A stretch of 64,000 nucleotides of DNA from Pseudomonas tehranensis (GTDB lineage Bacteria > Pseudomonadota > Gammaproteobacteria > Pseudomonadales > Pseudomonadaceae). This document shows, in pieces, positions 55,656 to 64,000 of this stretch (positions within the stretch are counted from its first letter, which is position 1; each line of letters opens with the position of its first letter). The notes below the pieces were generated by a model. That model saw only the letters and a list, made by a program, of their open reading frames with translations. It ran no database searches and was not told where the DNA came from. Position numbers and translations under genes: made by a program. The stretch spans positions 1 through 64,000 of the forward strand of contig NZ_JABWQV010000002.1 of NCBI RefSeq assembly GCF_014268615.1, read 5' to 3'.

Positions 55656-56264
55656 ATGAACAAACTGATCGTGAGTCTGCTGTTGACATTGGGGATATCC
55701 GGCGTAGCCCATGCCGCTGGCGATGCCGCCGCCGGCCAGGCGAAAGCCGCCGTATGTGGGGCCTGCCATGGTCCGGATGGCAACAGCATGGCACCAAACT
55801 TTCCGAAACTGGCGGGCCAGGGCGAGCGTTACCTGACCAAGCAGTTGAAGGACATCAAGGACGGCAAGCGTGTCGTGCTGGAAATGACCGGCTTGCTGAC
55901 CAACCTGAACGATCAGGACCTGGCGGACATGGCGGCTTATTTCGCCAGCCAGAAGGGCAGCGTTGGCGCCGCCGATCCTAATCTGGTCGCACGTGGTGAA
56001 GCGCTGTTTCGCGGAGGCAACCTGGAAAAGGGGCTTCCAGCCTGCACCGGTTGCCACTCGCCTGACGGCAAAGGTAACGCGGCGGCCGGCTTTCCTCACC
56101 TTGGGGGCCAGCACGCTCAGTACGTTGCCAAGCAGTTGACTGATTTCCGTAAGGAAGCAGACGGTCGTTCCAATGATGGCGAAGCGATGATGCGCACCAT
56201 TGCCCGCAAGCTGAGCGACGAAGAGATCGCGGCGGTGGCCAGCTACATTCAGGGCCTGCACTAA
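55656..56264 (+). CDS. Diheme cytochrome c4
   Basis: Cytochrome c4 shuttles electrons in the periplasm to cbb3-type oxidases. The 202-residue protein has a signal peptide ending HAA and two homologous halves each with a heme motif: CGACHGPDGNS and CTGCHSPDGKG, each followed by an axial methionine region. The cytochrome c5-like gene precedes it and a terminator follows. Confidence 0.95.
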   Translation: MNKLIVSLLLTLGISGVAHAAGDAAAGQAKAAVCGACHGPDGNSMAPNFPKLAGQGERYLTKQLKDIKDGKRVVLEMTGLLTNLNDQDLADMAAYFASQKGSVGAADPNLVARGEALFRGGNLEKGLPACTGCHSPDGKGNAAAGFPHLGGQHAQYVAKQLTDFRKEADGRSNDGEAMMRTIARKLSDEEIAAVASYIQGLH

Positions 56265-56340
56265 GACCGTTGGCAGGGCGTTGTGAGGGTTTACATCTCT
56301 TGCAACGTTAACGCTCGATTAATCCGTCGATGCGAACATC

Positions 56341-56368
56341 AAAAGGGTGGCTTTGGCCGCCCTTTTTT
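56341..56368 (+). terminator. Terminator after cytochrome c4 gene
   Basis: AAAAGGGTGGC-TTTG-GCCGCCCTTTTTT forms a stem with a T run on the plus strand, upstream of dsbA. Confidence 0.85.
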
Positions 56369-56461
56369 GTGGCCGCTGCCGTTACACTAGCGAACTTGAA
56401 CCTTCCACGGCCTGTCTTAAAAAAGGCCTTGCGGGGTCCCCTCATTGTCCAGGAGTAAAGC

Positions 56462-57106
56462 ATGCGTAATCTGATCATCAGCGCCGCGCTCGCCGCTGTC
56501 AGCCTGTTCGGCATGGCCGCCCAAGCCAACGCCGACGAATCGAAGGCCCCCTACGTCGAATTGAGCAATCCCGTTCCAGTGGCTGTGCCTGGCAAGATCG
56601 AAGTGGTGGAACTGTTCTGGTACGGCTGCCCGCATTGCTACGCTTTTGAACCGGTTATCAACCCATGGGCCGAGAAACTGCCTTCGGATGTGAACTTCGT
56701 ACGCATCCCTGCCATGTTCGGCGGCCCATGGGACGCCCACGGCCAGATGTTCCTGACCCTCGAAGCCATGGGCGTCGAGCACAAGGTTCACGCTGCAGTG
56801 TTCAACGAGATCCAGGTTGAGAAGAAGCGCCTGACCGATCCTGAAGAAATGGCTGAATTCCTCGCCACCCAAGGGGTGGACAAGGACAAGTTCCTGGCGA
56901 CTTTCAACTCCTTCGCCATCAAGGGTCAGATCAACAAAGCCAAAGAGCTTGCCAAGAAATACGAGATCACCGGCGTACCCACCATGGTCGTCAATGGCAA
57001 ATACCGCTTTGATATCGGTTCGGCCGGTGGTGCGAACCAGGCGCTTGAGCTGGCCGACCAGCTGATTGCCAAAGAGCGAGCGGCAACCAAGGCCGCCGCC
57101 AACTAA
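56462..57106 (+). CDS. dsbA: Thiol:disulfide interchange protein DsbA
   Basis: DsbA introduces disulfides into periplasmic proteins. The 214-residue protein has a signal peptide ending ANA, the active site CPHC in FWYGCPHCYAFEP and the cis-proline loop GVPTMVVNGKY. It lies 14 bases before an EEP-family gene and may be co-transcribed with it. The CSS-type phosphodiesterase further on belongs to a family whose cysteines are controlled by Dsb proteins. Confidence 0.96.
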   Translation: MRNLIISAALAAVSLFGMAAQANADESKAPYVELSNPVPVAVPGKIEVVELFWYGCPHCYAFEPVINPWAEKLPSDVNFVRIPAMFGGPWDAHGQMFLTLEAMGVEHKVHAAVFNEIQVEKKRLTDPEEMAEFLATQGVDKDKFLATFNSFAIKGQINKAKELAKKYEITGVPTMVVNGKYRFDIGSAGGANQALELADQLIAKERAATKAAAN

Positions 57107-57120
57107 GCGCGGCGCTGACC

Positions 57121-57996
57121 ATGGCCCGCTGGAGCACCGAACGCGTCGTTGGCCTGCATGAGCCGCGGGTCAATGAGCACCATATCGCCTCCACGGGCCT
57201 GCCGGCCGACAGCTGCCTGCGCCTGCTCAGTTTCAATATTCAGGTGGGCATCAGCACCGAGCGTTACCGGCATTATCTGACCCGTGGTTGGCAACATCTG
57301 CTACCGCACACCGGACGTGCCGTTAACCTGCAGAAGATCGGCGACCTGCTGAGAGACTTCGACCTGGTGGCTTTACAAGAGGCCGACGGTGGAAGCCTAA
57401 GGTCAGGCTACGTCAATCAGGTGGAGCATCTGGCTCAACTGGGTGCTTTCCCCTACTGGTATCAACAACTCAATCGTAACCTCGGACGCCTGGGCCAGCA
57501 CAGCAATGGTGTGTTGAGCCGCCTGCGGCCGTGGGCGATAGAAGACCACCCGTTACCCGGTCCCAAGGGGCGCGGAGCGATTCTGGCGCGCTTTGGCGAA
57601 GGTCCGGAGGCCTTGATCGTGGTCATGATGCATCTGGCCCTTGGGGCTCGTACCCGAACGATGCAATTGGCCTACATCCGCGAGCTGATTGGTGACTACA
57701 AGCACCAGGTATTGATGGGGGACATGAATACCCATGCCAATGACTTGCTGCAAAATTCGCCTCTGCGCGATCTCGGTCTGCTCGCCCCACAAGTCGAAGC
57801 CACGTTTCCGAGCTGGCGCCCCCAGCGCTGCCTGGACCATATTCTGCTGAGCCCCACCTTGACCCTCGAACGGTTCGAGGTGCTGGCTCACCCTATTTCC
57901 GACCACCTGCCTGTCGCGGTGGAAATTCGTCTGCCGGGTTCGCTCACGGCGGATGCATTCCCTGCGGTGAGTCCTGCCCCCTCGCGGATCCCATGA
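57121..57996 (+). CDS. Endonuclease/exonuclease/phosphatase-family protein
   Basis: The 291-residue protein has the EEP-fold pattern: LSFNIQVGI, the catalytic glutamate in ALQEADGG, LMGDMNTHAND and the C-terminal LDHILLSP and SDHLPV histidines. Substrate (DNA, phospholipid or nucleotide) cannot be told. No signal peptide is seen. Its stop TGA is immediately followed by the ATG of the GGDEF gene without an evident ribosome site, so the two are coupled. Confidence 0.88.
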   Translation: MARWSTERVVGLHEPRVNEHHIASTGLPADSCLRLLSFNIQVGISTERYRHYLTRGWQHLLPHTGRAVNLQKIGDLLRDFDLVALQEADGGSLRSGYVNQVEHLAQLGAFPYWYQQLNRNLGRLGQHSNGVLSRLRPWAIEDHPLPGPKGRGAILARFGEGPEALIVVMMHLALGARTRTMQLAYIRELIGDYKHQVLMGDMNTHANDLLQNSPLRDLGLLAPQVEATFPSWRPQRCLDHILLSPTLTLERFEVLAHPISDHLPVAVEIRLPGSLTADAFPAVSPAPSRIP

Positions 57997-60078
57997 ATGA
58001 GCGACGAAGCTGAACGCTGGAGAGAGAAGTACTTCAAGAGCATCGAACAGCAGGAAAAGCTCGAGCGCCGCTGGACAGCCCGGCTCGACTTGCTGCGCCG
58101 CGGCCTGGTGCGCAGTACGCTGGCCGCCGAAGGCACTGACCGGGCGGTTGATCAGTGCATGAAAGAAATGCGCGAAGTGGTGCGCACCGATGACATGGAC
58201 GCCGCCCTCGCCGCTCTTTTGCCCCGCCTGGAGAAGGCTGTGCTCGATTCCGAGCAGCGTCGCGAGACTCGGGTCGAACAGGTGAGCGCCGCATTGACTT
58301 CCCTGGTCGCTCAGTTGCAAACCTTGCCGCTGCCCAAGGAAGTCAGCCGACCTTTGAAAAAGTTTTCCAAGCAGTTGGAGGACCGGGTGGACCAGGCTCG
58401 GGAGATTCCTTTGCTGCTCAGTGAATTGAGCAGCTTGCAGGGCAAGGCGCTGAGTGCGTTGGAAGCGCCCACTGAACCGAATCGTCCGGGCCTGCTGCAA
58501 CGGTTGTTTGGTGGCCAGGGCCAGGAAGAAGCGGCGCCCCAGCCGCACGAACCTGCCCAGCGCAGCGTGGTGCCGGTATTGGAAACGGCACCGCCGGCAC
58601 CGGCACAGCTAGCGACTGACACTGCGCCCGTCATAACTCCAGCTCCAACTCCAGCCCCGGCAGTGTTAGCAGGACACGCGGCAACGGTCGATGAGGCGTC
58701 TGAACCGGTCGCGTTCATTCCGTCGATGTTCGATCCTGATCCAGAACCCTCTTCGTCGCCGGTATCCGAAGCTGGCGAGCCGACTCTGGAACAAGTTGAA
58801 GCTCCCGAGCAGGACACAACTACCGAGCCGGCGCGGATTCCTGTGGAAAATGCAGTGCAGGTACCCGCCCTTGAAAACCCTGATGAGCTGATGCCCGAGG
58901 AGCCGTCGCAAGCGGACGAGGCGCTGCCCCTCCCCCTCCCGGAAGAGCCCGTCGAACCCTCGGCGGCCGTCGAGCCGGCAGCGTCTGATCTGGAGGGCGA
59001 CCATTATGAACTGCCCGACTCACCGGAGCCTTCCTACAGTTCGGTGGCCAGGCATATCGAAGACACCCTGTTGGGCCTGCTGGGCGACCTGACCCTACCC
59101 GAGCGTCATCGTCCCCAGGCCGAGGCCATGCGCGAACGGCTGCAAAATGGCTTGAACTGGTATGAATTACTGCCAATTCTCGACGATCTTGCCGTGCTCA
59201 TGCTGGCAATTACCGACACCGGCCAACATGAATTCGAAGCGTACTTGCAGCGCCTCAATGATCGGCTGGAGTCCTTCCAGAGCAGTTTACGGGCTGCCAG
59301 TGAAGACCATGCCGATAACCAATCGGCCTCTCGGGAGATGGACACGCAGATTCGCGAGCAGGTGGATGGCTTGCAAAGCAGCGTGCAGGAAGCTGATGAC
59401 CTGGAAGGTCTCAAGCAAGTGCTGGAGAACCACCTTGAAGGCCTGCTTGGCACGATGGACCAGCACCAGAAGCAGCGCGATCAGCGCGAGCAGGAAGTTT
59501 CGGCTCGCCTCAAAAGCCTGGCTGAGCGCGTCGCGCTGATGGAGCAGGATGCTCAGGTTGTCCGGGATAACCTTGAAGAGCAGCGGCAAAAAGCGCTTAT
59601 CGATCCGCTCACTGGGCTGCCTAACCGCGCCGCCTGGTCCGAGCGTCTCGAACAGGAAGTTGCCCAATGGCAGCGGCACGGCAACAGTCTGCTGCTGGCC
59701 ATGCTCGATCTGGATCACTTCAAGCGCATCAACGATAACTACGGCCACCTGGCAGGTGATCGGGTGCTGAAGATCATCGCTTCGGTGCTGCGCAGACGTT
59801 TACGTGGCAGCGATTTCATCGCCCGCTTTGGCGGTGAGGAATTTGTCCTGCTGGTGCCCGACACGCCACTGGCGGTCGGGGCAAGACTGGCCGAGTCCCT
59901 GCGCGCAGCCATCGAGGCCTGCCCGTTTCACTTCAAGGGTGAGCCGGTCACGATCACCGTGTCCGTGGGCATGACCGCGTTCAAAACCGGGGAGCACAGC
60001 GATTCGGTGCTTAAAAGAGCCGATCAGGCGCTCTATAGAGCCAAAAATGCCGGGCGCAATCGAGTGGAATGGAGCTGA
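57997..60078 (+). CDS. Cytosolic diguanylate cyclase (GGDEF), DgcH-like position
   Basis: The 693-residue protein makes cyclic di-GMP. It has an N-terminal helical region (about 1-150), a long Pro/Ala/Glu-rich low-complexity linker (about 165-345), a coiled-coil (about 420-525) and a C-terminal GGDEF domain starting at DPLTGLPNRAAW, with GGEEF near residue 611 and an inhibitory RGSD five residues before it. No membrane helix is visible. In P. aeruginosa the cyclase dgcH has the same neighbours. Confidence 0.92.
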   Translation: MSDEAERWREKYFKSIEQQEKLERRWTARLDLLRRGLVRSTLAAEGTDRAVDQCMKEMREVVRTDDMDAALAALLPRLEKAVLDSEQRRETRVEQVSAALTSLVAQLQTLPLPKEVSRPLKKFSKQLEDRVDQAREIPLLLSELSSLQGKALSALEAPTEPNRPGLLQRLFGGQGQEEAAPQPHEPAQRSVVPVLETAPPAPAQLATDTAPVITPAPTPAPAVLAGHAATVDEASEPVAFIPSMFDPDPEPSSSPVSEAGEPTLEQVEAPEQDTTTEPARIPVENAVQVPALENPDELMPEEPSQADEALPLPLPEEPVEPSAAVEPAASDLEGDHYELPDSPEPSYSSVARHIEDTLLGLLGDLTLPERHRPQAEAMRERLQNGLNWYELLPILDDLAVLMLAITDTGQHEFEAYLQRLNDRLESFQSSLRAASEDHADNQSASREMDTQIREQVDGLQSSVQEADDLEGLKQVLENHLEGLLGTMDQHQKQRDQREQEVSARLKSLAERVALMEQDAQVVRDNLEEQRQKALIDPLTGLPNRAAWSERLEQEVAQWQRHGNSLLLAMLDLDHFKRINDNYGHLAGDRVLKIIASVLRRRLRGSDFIARFGGEEFVLLVPDTPLAVGARLAESLRAAIEACPFHFKGEPVTITVSVGMTAFKTGEHSDSVLKRADQALYRAKNAGRNRVEWS

Positions 60079-60178
60079 AGGCAATTGTTCCATTTTGTGA
60101 ATCCCGTTATACGAGCCAGATCATCGCAACGCGATACGTTACACTGTTGCATTACCCCCAGCGCGTAATGCACCTGCC

Positions 60179-60958
60179 ATGAAATTTTTTTCGCTCATTG
60201 CCTTCTTACTGGTTCTGGCCGGTTGCGCCAGTGGCCCCAGGCTCGATACCAGCCACCCTTCCGTCAATCATGACAACCGTATCCAGTTCGTGGTGCTGCA
60301 TTACACTTCCGCTTCCCTGGAGCGGTCCCTGGCTTTGTTGACCCACGGCGAAGTCAGTGCGCATTACCTGATCGGCGATGATAAAAGCGCGACCGTCTAC
60401 AAGCTGGTGGATGAAGGCCGGCGCGCCTGGCACGCCGGAGACAGTGAATGGGATGGCCGCACCTGGCTCAATTCCAGCTCCATCGGCATTGAGATCGTCA
60501 ATCCCGGTTTTGTCGATACGCCCACCGGGCGCCTCTGGTATCCCTACAGCGAAGCTCAGGTCCAGGCCTTGATCGCATTGCTCAAAGACATCTCCCAGCG
60601 TAATGGGATCAACCCGCGCAACATCATTGGGCATAGCGATATTGCCCCAATGCGCAAGCTTGATCCTGGGCCGCTGTTTCCCTGGAAGCGCCTGGCGCAA
60701 GCGGGGCTGGGGATTTGGCCCGACGAGCAGGCCGTAATGCGCCAGCAGGCGGTTTTCGCGGCGCAGGTGCCGAACGCCAGTTGGTTCCAGGCCGAGTTGG
60801 CCCGGTTCGGCTACCCGACGCCTCGCACCGGCGAATGGGATGTGGCCACTCATCATGTGCTTGCCGCCTTCCAGATGCGCTTCCGGCCGACCCGGTTCGA
60901 CGGCATGCCGGATGCGCAAAGTGCGGCTATCCTGCAGGTGCTCAACCAGACAAAATAA
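60179..60958 (+). CDS. AmpDh2-like N-acetylmuramoyl-L-alanine amidase (lipoprotein)
   Basis: The enzyme cuts the bond between N-acetylmuramic acid and the stem peptide. The 259-residue protein has a lipobox LAGC with C16, so it is probably anchored in the outer membrane. Zinc ligands of the Amidase_2 fold are visible in VVLHYTSA, AWHAGDS and GHSDIAPMRKLDPGP. A peptidoglycan-binding domain occupies the C terminus (about 195-257). Position next to the GGDEF gene and kinB matches ampDh2. Confidence 0.92.
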   Translation: MKFFSLIAFLLVLAGCASGPRLDTSHPSVNHDNRIQFVVLHYTSASLERSLALLTHGEVSAHYLIGDDKSATVYKLVDEGRRAWHAGDSEWDGRTWLNSSSIGIEIVNPGFVDTPTGRLWYPYSEAQVQALIALLKDISQRNGINPRNIIGHSDIAPMRKLDPGPLFPWKRLAQAGLGIWPDEQAVMRQQAVFAAQVPNASWFQAELARFGYPTPRTGEWDVATHHVLAAFQMRFRPTRFDGMPDAQSAAILQVLNQTK

Positions 60959-61030
60959 TGACGCCCGTCCGACGGTCAGGGCTAAATCCAAATCAGAAGC
61001 TATAACTCATTGGTAACTTTCGGATTACCA

Positions 61031-62647
61031 ATGATGACGCCTGCCCGCGAAACCCTGCAAAGCTGGCTCCATCGCCCGTTTCTCTTGGCGATGATGGCGG
61101 CTGTCCTGAGTACCGTGCTGTTGCTGGGGGCCAGTCTGTTTGTCGTGATACAGCAAATCCAGCAGCGTGAAAGCGACCAGATGAATGCTCAGGGCGAGCG
61201 CTTTCTGCAGCGACTCGAGCAACTTTTCGGACAATTGCGCGAAAGCCTCGACGATCTGCAAAACCAGCCGTTGCGCAGATGCGACGACGACATGATCGCG
61301 ACGCTGCAGCAGGTCAGCTTCAACTACCGTTTTGTTTACGAAGCGGCATATATCGATAGCAGCGGGGTTTGTTCCAATCGCCCACGCCGCAGCGGGTTAT
61401 CGGTGATCCGACCGCCTGACATCCGGGGCCCGACCTACAGCTACTGGCTCAATACCACCACCGAGCCCGATGAAAACCGTGCGGCATTGATGCTGGGTCG
61501 CGGCAATTTTCGCGTTGCCACTTCCCGCGGGCATCTGACCGATGTCGTTGATTTGCCGCCCGGCAGCAGCCTGTTGGTGGTGCTCGATCAGGGCCAGCGG
61601 GCGATACCGGTGCTGGGTACCGATCAATACTGGCCGCCCACGGAGCCTTGGCCCTCGAAAAGCCGCAATGCATTGCAAGTGACGCAGAACCGCCTGATCT
61701 ATCGGATGCAGACCGACAGCCCGGAATATCAACTGGTGCTGATTGCTCAACGCAATGGTTTAAATATTCCCTCGAACGCCTGGTGGTTGCTGCCCATCAG
61801 CCTGATGCTGGGCCTGGGGATTGGTTTTCAGGTATTCCTGCTGGCGCGTCAGCGCCAATCGATGGACGCCGAACTGCACGGGGCCATCCGGCGCGGAGAA
61901 TTGCAGGTGCTGTACCAGCCGATCTTCGATCTGCGCAGTCGCAATTGCGTCGGTGCTGAAGCCCTGTTGCGCTGGCGGCGCCCGGACGGCACCCTCACCA
62001 GCCCGGATCTGTTCATTCCGATGGCGGAGAACACCGGGCAGATCCGTCAGATCACAGACTTCGTGCTGCAACGCCTGTTCGACCAGTTGGGCCAGCTGCT
62101 GCGGGCCAATCCGCAGCTGTACATCTCGGTGAACCTGGCGGCGTGCGACGTCATGGTGCCACGTATCGGCGAAGTGATCGCCCGCCTGCTGGCGTTGCAT
62201 CGGGTGTCGGCGCACCAGATAGCCTTTGAAGTGACCGAACGCGGATTGGTCGATGTCCTGGTCGCCCGGGATAATCTGCAATCGTTGCGCGATGTCGGGC
62301 ATCAGGTGTTGATCGATGATTTCGGCACGGGTTATTGCAGCCTCGCCTACCTGCAGACCTTGCCGGTGGACTGTTTGAAAATCGACAAAGCTTTCATCGA
62401 CGCCTTGGGGCACGATGCCGCCAGCAGCGGTGTGGCCCCGCATATTATCCGCATGGCCCACGCGTTAGAGCTCAAGGTGATTGCCGAGGGCATCGAGCAT
62501 GAAGCCCAGGCGTCTTACCTGAGCAGCGAAGGCGTGACTTTCGGGCAGGGTTGGCTGTTTGCCCATGCGCTCAGCGCCGTGCAGTTGATCGAGCTGATTA
62601 CCCGCGGCCGGCGCCTGCTGGGGCGACGCATGGACGACGAGGCCTGA
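61031..62647 (+). CDS. CSS-motif EAL cyclic-di-GMP phosphodiesterase
   Basis: The 538-residue protein degrades cyclic di-GMP. Two membrane helices (about 20-45 and 250-275) flank a periplasmic CSS-type domain with cysteines in LRRCDDD and GVCSNRP; the usual CSS triad is CSN here. The cytosolic EAL domain keeps EALLRW, the ISVNLAA asparagine, EVTERG, DDFGTGYCSL, LKIDK and EGIEHEAQ, so catalysis should be intact. Start ATG 61031 is uncertain: a second ATG follows at once and a TTG lies at 61010. Confidence 0.9.
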   Translation: MMTPARETLQSWLHRPFLLAMMAAVLSTVLLLGASLFVVIQQIQQRESDQMNAQGERFLQRLEQLFGQLRESLDDLQNQPLRRCDDDMIATLQQVSFNYRFVYEAAYIDSSGVCSNRPRRSGLSVIRPPDIRGPTYSYWLNTTTEPDENRAALMLGRGNFRVATSRGHLTDVVDLPPGSSLLVVLDQGQRAIPVLGTDQYWPPTEPWPSKSRNALQVTQNRLIYRMQTDSPEYQLVLIAQRNGLNIPSNAWWLLPISLMLGLGIGFQVFLLARQRQSMDAELHGAIRRGELQVLYQPIFDLRSRNCVGAEALLRWRRPDGTLTSPDLFIPMAENTGQIRQITDFVLQRLFDQLGQLLRANPQLYISVNLAACDVMVPRIGEVIARLLALHRVSAHQIAFEVTERGLVDVLVARDNLQSLRDVGHQVLIDDFGTGYCSLAYLQTLPVDCLKIDKAFIDALGHDAASSGVAPHIIRMAHALELKVIAEGIEHEAQASYLSSEGVTFGQGWLFAHALSAVQLIELITRGRRLLGRRMDDEA

Positions 62648-62653
62648 ACCGAC

Positions 62654-64000
62654 TCAGACCGCCAGCGCCATATAGAACTGTGTGCCCTGCCCCGGTCGTG
62701 AATAAACGCCCATGCGCCCACCGTGGAGCTGGACGATTTCCTTGCACAGCGCCAGCCCCAGCCCTGCGCCGCCTTTCTTGCGACCGACCTGGACGAAAGG
62801 TTCGAAGATCCGTCCCTGCTGGCCGTAGGGAATGCCCTCACCATTGTCCTCGACGCTGATGATCACCCGCTCGCCGTGGCGACGGGCCTGCAGGCGGATC
62901 TGACCGTGGTCGCCGGTGTGACGCATGGCATTGTCGATCAGGTTATCCAGCACCCGGTCCAGTTGCGCAGCGTCGGCATGCAGGCGCGGTAAGGGGCCCT
63001 GGATGGTCACGAGCAATTGGATGCCCTTGGCCTGGGCTTGTGCGGCAAACCGCAGCCGGGCCGCCTCCAGCAGTTCGTCGATGGAACAAGGTGCCAGCGT
63101 CAGCTTTTGCAGGCCGTTCTGGTAGCGGGAGAAGTTCAGCAGGTCATTGATGAGCTGCATCAGGCGCTGCATTTCTTCGTTGACGGTGTTGAGCAGATCA
63201 GCTTCGCGCGATTCTTCAGGAAAATGCACGCGCTCCTGCAACAGGCCGAACGCCATGTGCATGCCAGTCACTGGCGTACGCAGCTCGTGGGACGCGCGCA
63301 ACACGAACTCACTGCGCACTCTTTCGAAAGCGCGTTGTTCGGTGACGTCGTGCAACACCATCACCGCCCCGAGGATGTGACCCTGGGTATGGCTCACGGG
63401 GGTGAGGCTATAGGTCAGCAAGCGCGACTCGCCATCCACTTCGATGCTCAAATCCTCCGGCGCCCGCTCCAGCGTTCCACCGCGCAGAACCAGTTGCAGT
63501 TCCTCATCCAGCTCCGGGCGTTCCAGCGCCTCGCCCAATCCCTGGCCCAGGCGCTCCTCGTCCCAACCCAATTGACGCTGGGCCACCGGGTTGAGGTGCT
63601 CCAGGCGGCCTTGGCGGTCGATCATCAGCAAGCCGTCGTCGATGCTGTCGAGTACCGCTTGCAAGCGTTGCTGGCCGGCGAGCAGCTCATCGACGTTGGT
63701 GGCCTGATGCTCGCGCAGCGCCTGGGCCATGATGCCGAAACGACGGGTCAGTAAGTTCAACTCGGCGGCCGAGGAGATCGGCAGCGTCACCTCGAAATTG
63801 CCCTGGCCGATATCATCCGCCGCCGCCGCCAACGCCTCAATCGGCGCACCGAAACGCCGGGCAATGCCGTGGGCCGTGATGAAGCCGATGATCAGCACCG
63901 CCAGTCCTACCAGCCCCAACAGTCCGGAAATCAGAAAGGCGCGCTCGCGAGCTTTGTTCTGGGTATCGCTAATGTTGTTCAAGGCCCGCCGATACCCGTC
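62654..64000 (-). CDS. kinB: Sensor histidine kinase KinB (partial, 5' end outside window)
   Basis: KinB is the membrane kinase that pairs with AlgB in the control of alginate and virulence in Pseudomonas. The window holds the C-terminal ~448 residues; the frame is open through 64000 (codons DGYRRALNNIS at the edge), so an N-terminal periplasmic part is missing. Seen are a membrane helix, HAMP (about 38-90 of the visible part), PAS, HisKA with FVLRASHELRTPVTG and a HATPase domain (DNLIDNAMRH, DNGEGIP, GAGLGLALCKEI). The AlgB gene would lie beyond the window. Confidence 0.92.
   Translation of the reverse strand, partial: DGYRRALNNISDTQNKARERAFLISGLLGLVGLAVLIIGFITAHGIARRFGAPIEALAAAADDIGQGNFEVTLPISSAAELNLLTRRFGIMAQALREHQATNVDELLAGQQRLQAVLDSIDDGLLMIDRQGRLEHLNPVAQRQLGWDEERLGQGLGEALERPELDEELQLVLRGGTLERAPEDLSIEVDGESRLLTYSLTPVSHTQGHILGAVMVLHDVTEQRAFERVRSEFVLRASHELRTPVTGMHMAFGLLQERVHFPEESREADLLNTVNEEMQRLMQLINDLLNFSRYQNGLQKLTLAPCSIDELLEAARLRFAAQAQAKGIQLLVTIQGPLPRLHADAAQLDRVLDNLIDNAMRHTGDHGQIRLQARRHGERVIISVEDNGEGIPYGQQGRIFEPFVQVGRKKGGAGLGLALCKEIVQLHGGRMGVYSRPGQGTQFYMALAV

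Overview
The window is a chromosomal origin-region segment from a Pseudomonas of the fluorescens group (gammaproteobacterium, GC-rich). This rests on the conserved order rpmH-dnaA-dnaN-recF-gyrB, on protein sequences that read as Pseudomonas orthologues throughout, on ParB/parS sites of the Pseudomonas type, and on many dispersed REP-type inverted repeats (core GTGGGAGC..GCTTGCTCGCG and GTGGCGAGGGAGCTTGCTCCC). No tRNA, rRNA, insertion sequence, prophage or CRISPR array was found.

Left part (1-18 kb, minus strand, reading away from the origin): glmU; the complete atpIBEFHAGDC operon for F1Fo ATP synthase; parA-parB for chromosome segregation; rsmG, mnmG and mnmE (ribosomal and tRNA modification); yidC-yidD-rnpA-rpmH. 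Two intergenic regions look like replication origins: rpmH-dnaA (17.6-18.1 kb) and mnmG-mnmE (13.1-13.6 kb). They share DnaA boxes, an AT-rich side and further motifs in the same order.

Centre (18-33 kb): dnaA-dnaN-recF-gyrB on the plus strand, with two parS palindromes inside recF; a divergent response regulator/histidine kinase pair; plsC, gmhB, glyS-glyQ on the minus strand; tag and an lpxL-type acyltransferase on the plus strand. Perfect DnaA boxes (TTATCCACA, either strand) occur 22 times between 96 and 32223, 16 of them outside the two origins, and none were seen in the remaining 31.7 kb.

Accessory part (33-43 kb): VOC and YciI-like genes, a TetR regulator divergent from an SDR oxidoreductase with palindromes between them, an ohr peroxidase followed by a gene for a secreted protein of seven 13-residue repeats, a membrane diguanylate cyclase, a LprI-like protein, an AT-rich islet with two unknown small membrane proteins, and the metNIQ methionine importer.

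Right part (43.8-64 kb): katE; a lipoprotein; the zinc-uptake locus znuA / zur-znuC-znuB; thrB; polA with an ErsA/Spot 42-like sRNA in its downstream gap; engB; cytochromes c5-like and c4; dsbA; an EEP-family hydrolase coupled to a GGDEF cyclase; an AmpDh2-like amidase; a CSS/EAL phosphodiesterase; and the 3' part of kinB, cut by the window end.

Most notable observations: (i) the DnaA-box cloud and the paired origin-like regions; (ii) polA, where two of the four proofreading carboxylates are replaced (D355-equivalent by V340, D424-equivalent by E409); (iii) the tandem-repeat exported protein behind ohr; (iv) the AT-rich two-gene membrane islet; (v) a sensor kinase that looks as if it lost an extracytoplasmic domain.
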